Positions 6,321 through 10,387 of a stretch of DNA of 10,387 nucleotides are shown piece by piece. The notes below the pieces were generated by a model. It was not told the DNA's origin. It did not search any database and saw nothing but the letters and a program-made list of their open reading frames with translations. Position 1 is the first letter of the stretch. Every line of letters starts with the position of its first letter. Made by a program: the position numbers and the translations under genes. This DNA comes from Candidatus Omnitrophota bacterium (GTDB taxonomy: Bacteria > Omnitrophota > Gorgyraeia > Duberdicusellales > 4484-171): contig JAQVOZ010000033.1 in the NCBI GenBank assembly GCA_028702365.1, forward strand, positions 1 to 10,387. The letters are read 5' to 3'.

Positions 6321-6365
6321 CTTTACAAGTTTTAAATTATACAACCGGAAAGTATGCTTGTAAAG
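6321..6365 (-). promoter_or_regulatory. Sigma70-type promoter of hisG inside a nine-base inverted repeat
   Basis: On the minus strand TTTACA (6364-6359), 17 bases and TATAAT (6341-6336) make a near-consensus promoter, about 55 bases before the GTG of hisG. CTTTACAAG (6321-6329) and CTTGTAAAG (6357-6365) form a perfect nine-base inverted repeat whose arms lie over the start-site region and the -35 box, 36 bases apart centre to centre. This suggests a repressor site of two half-sites, but no regulator is known. Confidence 0.8.
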
Positions 6366-6381
6366 GAAAATCAGCCTTGGA

Positions 6382-6395
6382 GCTCTTGTGAGAGC
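6382..6395 (-). repeat. Small hairpin after the GT9 gene
   Basis: GCTCT (6382-6386) and AGAGC (6391-6395) pair around a four-base loop, downstream of the GT9 stop at 6451. It could slow or end transcription, but only a short ATTTT follows on the minus strand, so it is a weak terminator candidate. Confidence 0.25.
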
Positions 6396-6450
6396 GGCAT
6401 CCTTTAGCCGTTTATCTCGCCAGCCCATAGCAATTCTAAAGAGAACCGGC

Positions 6451-7533
6451 TTAAGGCTTCAAAAGCGATTCTGCCGCCAGAAATACCTCATCAACCCCTA
6501 TTTCCCTAAGACATTGTTTATCCAGGTTGCAGCCGCTAAAACGAAAAGATTTATAACATGGCCTGCAGGAAATATGCTTTGAAAAAATAACGCAATTATC
6601 CGTTACCGGATATGCACCGTAAACTTTTTCATCAACAGGGCCAAATAAAACTATAGCTTTTTTACCTAAGGCTTGCGCAATATGAAAAGGCCCACCATCG
6701 TTAGTTATAACCAGATTGCACAAAGAAACAGCTGCGCAAAATTCTTCCAAATCTATCTTTCCGCATAAATTTATAACATCGTTTTTCAAGCCGCTTGAAA
6801 TATACGAACATACGCCTGCTTCGGGTTTCGAACCAAAAAGTAGTATTTTTGCTTTTAAGCCGCCGCTTAACTTTGCGCAAAGTTTCAAAAAATTTTCCTG
6901 CGGCCAGCGCTTAAAATACGCGGTGTCACGCCAGCTGTCGCCCGAACCAGGGCAAACCGCAATCAATGTATCTTTTTCGCAAATATTGTTTTTTTCAAAA
7001 ATTTCTTTTACTCTTTGTAATGAATTGCTGGAAACAAACAAATCAAATTTATAATCTTTTGGCGTAATATTTAAAAATTTCAGAAGTTCAAGATGATAGC
7101 GCGCAACATGTTTATCACTGTAACCATATGTTATATCTATTTTATCCGTTAAGAACCTTCCCCTATTCCTGAAATTAAAACCCAGGCGTTTTGGAATTCC
7201 GCTCATTCTAAGGAAAAACCCGTATTGGGAATTTAAGGACAAGTCAAAAACAACATCATATTTTTCTTTTTTTATTTCATTAAAAAATGAAGCGGCTTTT
7301 TTGATAAATTCTAATTTAGATTTTTTTAATGTGTCCCTCCACTCGTCTTTTTCAAAAATAAAAACTTTATCGAGAGATGGGTAATTTTTCAGCAAAGGAA
7401 AAACTCTCTGGTTACACAAATAGTGCATGGCCGCATTTGGTAAGTTTTCCTTTAAATTCCTAACCAAAGGCATGCTAAACAAAACATCTCCAATACCGAA
7501 TGGATTAAATATTAGTATTTTTTTTATTTCCAT
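6451..7533 (-). CDS. GT9-family glycosyltransferase (ADP-heptose:LPS heptosyltransferase-like)
   Basis: A family 9 glycosyltransferase of 360 residues, acting at the inner face of the cytoplasmic membrane, usually on the LPS core using ADP-heptose. The N-terminal Rossmann domain opens with ILIFNPFGIGDVLFSMPLVR (6-25), the family's acceptor-side start. The nucleotide-sugar domain contains VCPGSGDSWRDTAYFKRWP (193-211) and ITNDGGPFHIAQALG with FGP (276-299), matching the family's D-x-G-P-x-H block. Near the C-terminus four cysteines (323, 326, 335, 341; ISCRPCYKS.. and ..CLREIG) make the CxxC cluster seen in many members. The start is the ATG at 7533 with only a weak GAG upstream. It stands alone, so which sugar and acceptor it uses is unclear; related GT9 enzymes also build other surface glycans. 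Confidence 0.88.
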   Translation of the reverse strand: MEIKKILIFNPFGIGDVLFSMPLVRNLKENLPNAAMHYLCNQRVFPLLKNYPSLDKVFIFEKDEWRDTLKKSKLEFIKKAASFFNEIKKEKYDVVFDLSLNSQYGFFLRMSGIPKRLGFNFRNRGRFLTDKIDITYGYSDKHVARYHLELLKFLNITPKDYKFDLFVSSNSLQRVKEIFEKNNICEKDTLIAVCPGSGDSWRDTAYFKRWPQENFLKLCAKLSGGLKAKILLFGSKPEAGVCSYISSGLKNDVINLCGKIDLEEFCAAVSLCNLVITNDGGPFHIAQALGKKAIVLFGPVDEKVYGAYPVTDNCVIFSKHISCRPCYKSFRFSGCNLDKQCLREIGVDEVFLAAESLLKP

Positions 7534-7594
7534 ATTAGCTCTAAGCGTTTAGCTGGCATCTGATAGCCGACGACTGCTGGCCAGAGGGCCGTAG

Positions 7595-7640
7595 TTTGGC
7601 TTTTCCTTTTAGCCAAAGCCAACAGCTCTTCATAAGTATA
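7595..7640 (-). promoter_or_regulatory. Tentative -10 box and leader hairpin of the GT9 gene
   Basis: On the minus strand TATACT (7640-7635) could be a -10 box; the matching -35 (a T-run about 17 bases upstream) is poor. Downstream, TTTGGCT (7617-7611) pairs perfectly with AGCCAAA (7601-7595) around a nine-base loop, within an untranslated leader of about 95 bases. Weak evidence for the promoter; the hairpin itself is plain. Confidence 0.3.
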
Positions 7641-7691
7641 GCGCAATTTGCTTTAGGAAAAAAGACTTTTATTTATGCTAAAATTAAGAAT

Positions 7692-7751
7692 GTTACTTAT
7701 TTTGCATATTTGCAAAATTTTATTGACTATTTTACAAAAATAAGTTACACT
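7692..7751 (+). promoter_or_regulatory. Promoter of the XRE-cupin gene with nested palindromes (probable operator)
   Basis: TTGACT (7723-7728), 17 bases and TACACT (7746-7751) form a strong sigma70-type promoter about 40 bases before the ATG at 7793. Two palindromes overlap it: ATTTTGC (7699-7705) with GCAAAAT (7712-7718) just upstream of the -35, and a larger imperfect one, GTTACTTATTTTG (7692-7704) against ACAAAAATAAGTTAC (7734-7748), whose right arm covers the spacer and the -10. Such placement suits autorepression by the XRE protein encoded next; that is inference. Confidence 0.75.
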
Positions 7752-7779
7752 TTCTATAAGATTATTTAACGATACGGGG

Positions 7780-7792
7780 AGTCTTTTAGACT
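7780..7792 (+). promoter_or_regulatory. Mini-hairpin between Shine-Dalgarno and start codon
   Basis: AGTCT-TTT-AGACT is a perfect five-pair hairpin lying exactly between GGGGAG (7776-7781) and the ATG at 7793. The unfolded spacing of 11 bases is long; folding would shorten it, while also masking the end of the Shine-Dalgarno. Confidence 0.4.
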
Positions 7793-8344
7793 ATGAATAT
7801 AGGCCCAATAATTAGAAACCTACGCAAAAGTCAGGATTTGACTTTAGCTCAACTTTCCGAGATGAGCAAGGTTGCCCTTGCAACGTTAAGCCGTATTGAA
7901 ACCGGGAAAATGACCGGGACATTAAAGTCGCATATGCAAATCGCCAAAGCTTTCGGCTTAAGCCTTCCTCAATTTTACAGCGAAGTAGAGAAACTCAAAA
8001 GTAAGCAAACCGAACCCGAAGAAGAATACCGCGCAAATATGTTTGTGCATAACAAAGATGCTTCCTCTACTATTTTAACCAAAGATATTTTTAGTAAAAA
8101 AATGCTTCCGGTGCTAATTGAATTGAAAAGCGGCGGAAAAACTCAAAAGGAAGAATTAAAAGTCGGCGCAGAAAAATTTATTTACGTTCTTAGCGGAAAA
8201 ATAGAAGTTACGATAGAAGATAAAAAAGAAATTCTGGAAAAAAACACTACGTTTTACTTTGACGCTTCGAAACCGCATTACATCAAAAATATAGGCAAGG
8301 GCGAAGCAGCGTGTATATGCATAGTAACACCAGTAAGTTTATAA
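7793..8344 (+). CDS. XRE-family regulator with C-terminal cupin domain
   Basis: A 183-residue one-component transcription factor. Residues 5-60 are a lambda-repressor-type helix-turn-helix (IRNLRKSQDLTLAQLSEMSK, then ATLSRIETGK), followed by a charged linker (63-80) and a single cupin beta-barrel (about 103-182), the layout of PuuR/SutR-like regulators. In the barrel, EKFIYVLSG (127-135) fits the E-x6-G end of cupin motif 1, but the HxH metal ligands are absent; motif 2 keeps PHYIKN with His162. The barrel may thus bind a small molecule without a catalytic metal. The gene has its own promoter with palindromes that may be its operator, and lies 13 bases before a response regulator, so the two are probably co-transcribed. 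Ligand and targets unknown. Confidence 0.92.
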   Translation: MNIGPIIRNLRKSQDLTLAQLSEMSKVALATLSRIETGKMTGTLKSHMQIAKAFGLSLPQFYSEVEKLKSKQTEPEEEYRANMFVHNKDASSTILTKDIFSKKMLPVLIELKSGGKTQKEELKVGAEKFIYVLSGKIEVTIEDKKEILEKNTTFYFDASKPHYIKNIGKGEAACICIVTPVSL

Positions 8345-8357
8345 CGGAGGTAATATC

Positions 8358-8738
8358 ATGAATGAACGAAGAACGATCCTCATCTGCGACGACGAAGAAG
8401 GCGTCCGGGAATCATTGAACCTCATTCTTGGAGAAGAATATAAAGTTGATTTCGTAAATAACGGTAACGAAGCTTTGCAATACCTTTCAAAAACAAATCC
8501 TGATTTGGTTATCATGGATATAAAAATGCCCCAGAAAAACGGGCTTGAAACGCTAAAAGAATTACGCCAGAAAAAACCAAATTTAAAAGTTATTATGGTT
8601 ACCGGGTATCAAAGTGTTGAAACGGCTGCTGAAGCAAGCAAATGCGGCATCCTTGAATATATAACCAAACCTTTTGAATCATCTTTGGTTAAAGAAACCG
8701 TCCAAAAAGCTTTAAAATCACCTAATACTATCACGTAA
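8358..8738 (+). CDS. Stand-alone response-regulator receiver (CheY-like)
   Basis: A 126-residue receiver domain with no output domain. Visible: acidic pair Asp11-Asp12 (LICDDEEG), phospho-acceptor Asp54 in VIMDIKMP, switch Thr82 in MVTGYQ and Lys104 in YITKPF, so it should be phosphorylated normally. The ATG at 8358 has GGAGG eight bases upstream, only 13 bases after the XRE-cupin stop. The histidine kinase gene downstream is the natural partner. Because it cannot bind DNA by itself, it must act through protein contacts or relay phosphate onward; a link with the XRE-cupin regulator is an attractive but unproven idea. Confidence 0.94.
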   Translation: MNERRTILICDDEEGVRESLNLILGEEYKVDFVNNGNEALQYLSKTNPDLVIMDIKMPQKNGLETLKELRQKKPNLKVIMVTGYQSVETAAEASKCGILEYITKPFESSLVKETVQKALKSPNTIT

Positions 8739-8804
8739 CAAGTAATGCGTAACAAGTCTTCAAAGACGTGATACCTGCTACGTGTTACTTAATTCGTGTT
8801 ATCT
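8729..8804 (+). repeat. Palindromic spacer between response regulator and kinase
   Basis: CGTAACAAGT occurs twice (8734-8743, 8748-8757) and CGTGTTACTT/CGTGTTATCT answers it (8781-8790, 8795-8804). TATCACGT (8729-8736) and ACGTGATA (8766-8773) are a perfect inverted repeat; AAGTAATGCGT (8740-8750) pairs with ACGTGTTACTT (8780-8790) through two wobbles that work in plus-strand RNA. No T-run follows, so it is not a classical terminator; it may be a dispersed repeat or a partial processing/attenuation element. Confidence 0.45.
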
Positions 8805-8811
8805 AACTTGA

Positions 8812-10387
8812 ATGAACTACCTCCTCCTTAACTTCATTATCGCCCTGTGGATTGAATCAGCAACTTCTTTTTTTATCGGCATTCTTTTTCTAATCAAAGG
8901 TACACAAAAAAGCCATAAGCTTTTTGCTGTATTGGCATTAGATGTCTCATGGTGGACATTCTGCCAAATTTGGATGGTTGCCTGCGATAGCTCTCAAACC
9001 GCTCTTTTCTGGGGACGCATCGGATATGCAAGCGCAACTTTTATTGCTCCGTTTTTTATGCATTTTATTATCAATTTTTTGCAGATAAAAAATAGAAATT
9101 GGTTTTTGCGAGTTGTTTATTTGACTAGTTTTATAGCTGCTAGCCTTAAATTTACAAAATATGGAATAGAATATGTTGCACCTAAATTCTATACTAAATA
9201 CTATCTTGTTCCAAACATAGGTTTTCATTTTTCTATAGCTATATTCTGGGTTTGCACTTTTTATTCCTTTTGGAAATTATTTATAGCATACCGAAATTCG
9301 TCCGGTAAAAAACAAAATCAGTTGAAATATTTATTTTGCAGTATGCTTTTTGGCTTTAGTGCCGGAACGGCAAATTTTCTTTTAGCCTATAACATAAACC
9401 TTCCGTTTTCACCTTTTTTAACATATTTAGGAAGCATTTGGGCTTTAATAGCTGCCTATGCTATTTTCCGCCACCACTTGATGGATATTACTATCGTTAT
9501 CAAACGAACCGCGGTTTACTCTATGTTAGTTACGCTAATTACCGTAAGTTACTTTATTCTAATATACATAGCAGAATCTTTTTTCCGTGGATTCGTGGGG
9601 TATAAATCTATGCTTTTGACTATAGGTTTTCTGGTTATATTTACCTTGGCATTTCAACCTTTAAAAAATATCATCCAATCTTTTATTGACAAATACTTCT
9701 TCAAAGGTTCTCAAGCAATTCTTGCCGAAGAACTACAAAAAGCTCAGGAAGAATTAAAGCGAATCGAGCGGCTTAAGGCAGTAGGCACATTAGCTGCAGG
9801 TATGGCGCATGAGATAAAAAATCCTTTGACCGGTATAAAAACATTTACTGAGTATTTGCCTGAAAAATATAATGAACCTGGTTTCGTGGACAAATTTCAC
9901 AAAATCGTTTCTACAGAGGTGGATAAAATAAATTCAATTGTTCAACAACTTTTGGACTTCTCAAAACCAAAACAGCTACAATTGCAGGAAGTTAATATCC
10001 ATCAAATTATTGACCAGACGCTTTCTCTGCTTAGCAACAGCCTTATTAAGTATAAAATTGCATTAGTTAGGAATTACGACACCTCACTCCCTTCAGTGCG
10101 TATGGACCCAAACCAAATGCAGCAAGTGTTTTGTAATCTTTTTTTATATGCAATCGAGGCAATGAAGGGTGGTGGCAAATTAACCGTATCCACGTCACAA
10201 ACCAATAACACTATACAAATAACTATCAGCGATACCGGAAAAGGTATAACCCAAAAAGATCTTGAACATATTTTTGATCCATTTTATACCACCAAAGAAA
10301 CAGGAACCGGCTTAGGTATGTCAATTATTTATGGGATAGTTAAGGAGCATAAGGGCGATATTAAGGTAGAATCCAAAGAAAATAAAG
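8812..10387 (+). CDS. Membrane histidine kinase with multi-span N-terminal domain (cut by the right edge)
   Basis: An open frame of 525 codons continuing past the window. Residues 1-220 hold about seven membrane helices (for example 3-28, 37-58, 66-90, 136-160, 172-194, 200-219), resembling the 7TM-type kinase sensor region; two further helices lie at 234-254 and 267-284. A short coiled coil (302-322) leads to the dimerisation domain with the phospho-acceptor His333 in GTLAAGMAHEIKNPL. The ATPase domain shows the N-box (NLFLYAIEAM, 442-451), SDTGKGI (473-479, Asp474), FDPFYTTK and GTGLGM (498-503). The N-box has Tyr446 where Asn is usual. The ATG at 8812 directly follows an in-frame TGA and lacks a Shine-Dalgarno. 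It probably phosphorylates the receiver just upstream; the signal is unknown, presumably membrane-related. Confidence 0.93.
   Translation, partial: MNYLLLNFIIALWIESATSFFIGILFLIKGTQKSHKLFAVLALDVSWWTFCQIWMVACDSSQTALFWGRIGYASATFIAPFFMHFIINFLQIKNRNWFLRVVYLTSFIAASLKFTKYGIEYVAPKFYTKYYLVPNIGFHFSIAIFWVCTFYSFWKLFIAYRNSSGKKQNQLKYLFCSMLFGFSAGTANFLLAYNINLPFSPFLTYLGSIWALIAAYAIFRHHLMDITIVIKRTAVYSMLVTLITVSYFILIYIAESFFRGFVGYKSMLLTIGFLVIFTLAFQPLKNIIQSFIDKYFFKGSQAILAEELQKAQEELKRIERLKAVGTLAAGMAHEIKNPLTGIKTFTEYLPEKYNEPGFVDKFHKIVSTEVDKINSIVQQLLDFSKPKQLQLQEVNIHQIIDQTLSLLSNSLIKYKIALVRNYDTSLPSVRMDPNQMQQVFCNLFLYAIEAMKGGGKLTVSTSQTNNTIQITISDTGKGITQKDLEHIFDPFYTTKETGTGLGMSIIYGIVKEHKGDIKVESKENK

Noticed and set aside
6716..7054. 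112-codon plus-strand reading frame
   Set aside because: Antisense to the GT9 gene, whose motifs are clear; no ribosome-binding site or recognisable domain.
8947..9228. 93-codon minus-strand reading frame
   Set aside because: Antisense to the membrane part of the histidine kinase, which is open across the whole region and has kinase motifs downstream.
1..10387. CRISPR array, insertion sequence, phage or toxin-antitoxin system
   Set aside because: No regularly spaced direct repeats, transposase, integrase, target duplications or toxin-like gene pair were seen on either strand.

Overview
The window looks like a chromosomal segment of an AT-rich, diderm (Gram-negative-type) bacterium from a deep or uncultured lineage. 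The evidence is a GT9 heptosyltransferase-family enzyme (LPS-type sugar transfer), an exported TPR protein, a split transketolase, a SpoVG protein outside any sporulation context, and a tiny Arg/Lys-rich protein of the COX24/mS38-like type. An Omnitrophota-like or similar candidate-phylum origin would fit, but that is an impression from gene content and style, not a demonstrated placement. Nothing points to a phage, plasmid, CRISPR array or insertion sequence.

Layout. Positions 1 to about 7530 are all transcribed leftwards (minus strand). In order of transcription they hold: a GT9 glycosyltransferase (7533-6451); a clear sigma70-type promoter (6364-6336) driving hisG (6281-5406) and a previously hidden 29-residue basic protein (5369-5280) that ends at a GC-rich hairpin (5276-5228); an exported TPR protein (5030-4047) overlapping transketolase N half (4078-3227), which overlaps transketolase C half (3227-2292), which overlaps ispE (2347-1457); a 265-base gap; a SpoVG protein with an inserted zinc ribbon (1191-778); a palindromic spacer; tRNA-Gln(TTG) (688-614) with a hairpin abutting its CCA end; and the 5' part of glmU (541-1, running off the left edge).

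From 7793 rightwards the plus strand carries a signalling module read divergently from the GT9 gene: an XRE-cupin regulator (7793-8344) with a strong promoter and nested palindromes in front of it, a stand-alone CheY-like receiver (8358-8738), and a multi-spanning membrane histidine kinase (8812 to beyond 10387, cut by the window edge).

How the genes fit together. The leftward block is housekeeping: precursors for the envelope and isoprenoids (glmU for UDP-GlcNAc, ispE in the MEP pathway, transketolase for pentose phosphates), histidine synthesis (hisG) and translation (tRNA-Gln, the small basic protein). Its gene order combines the Bacillus-type ispE..spoVG-glmU order with the Pseudomonas-type ispE-tRNA-Gln order, which predicts prs, rplY/ctc and pth just beyond the left edge. 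The rightward block is a regulatory cassette of unknown input and target.

The most notable items are the zinc ribbon within SpoVG, the 29-residue protein, the hairpin fused to the tRNA 3' end, the inverted repeats bracketing two promoters, and an N-box substitution (Tyr for Asn) in the kinase. I did not find a clearly new multi-gene system.
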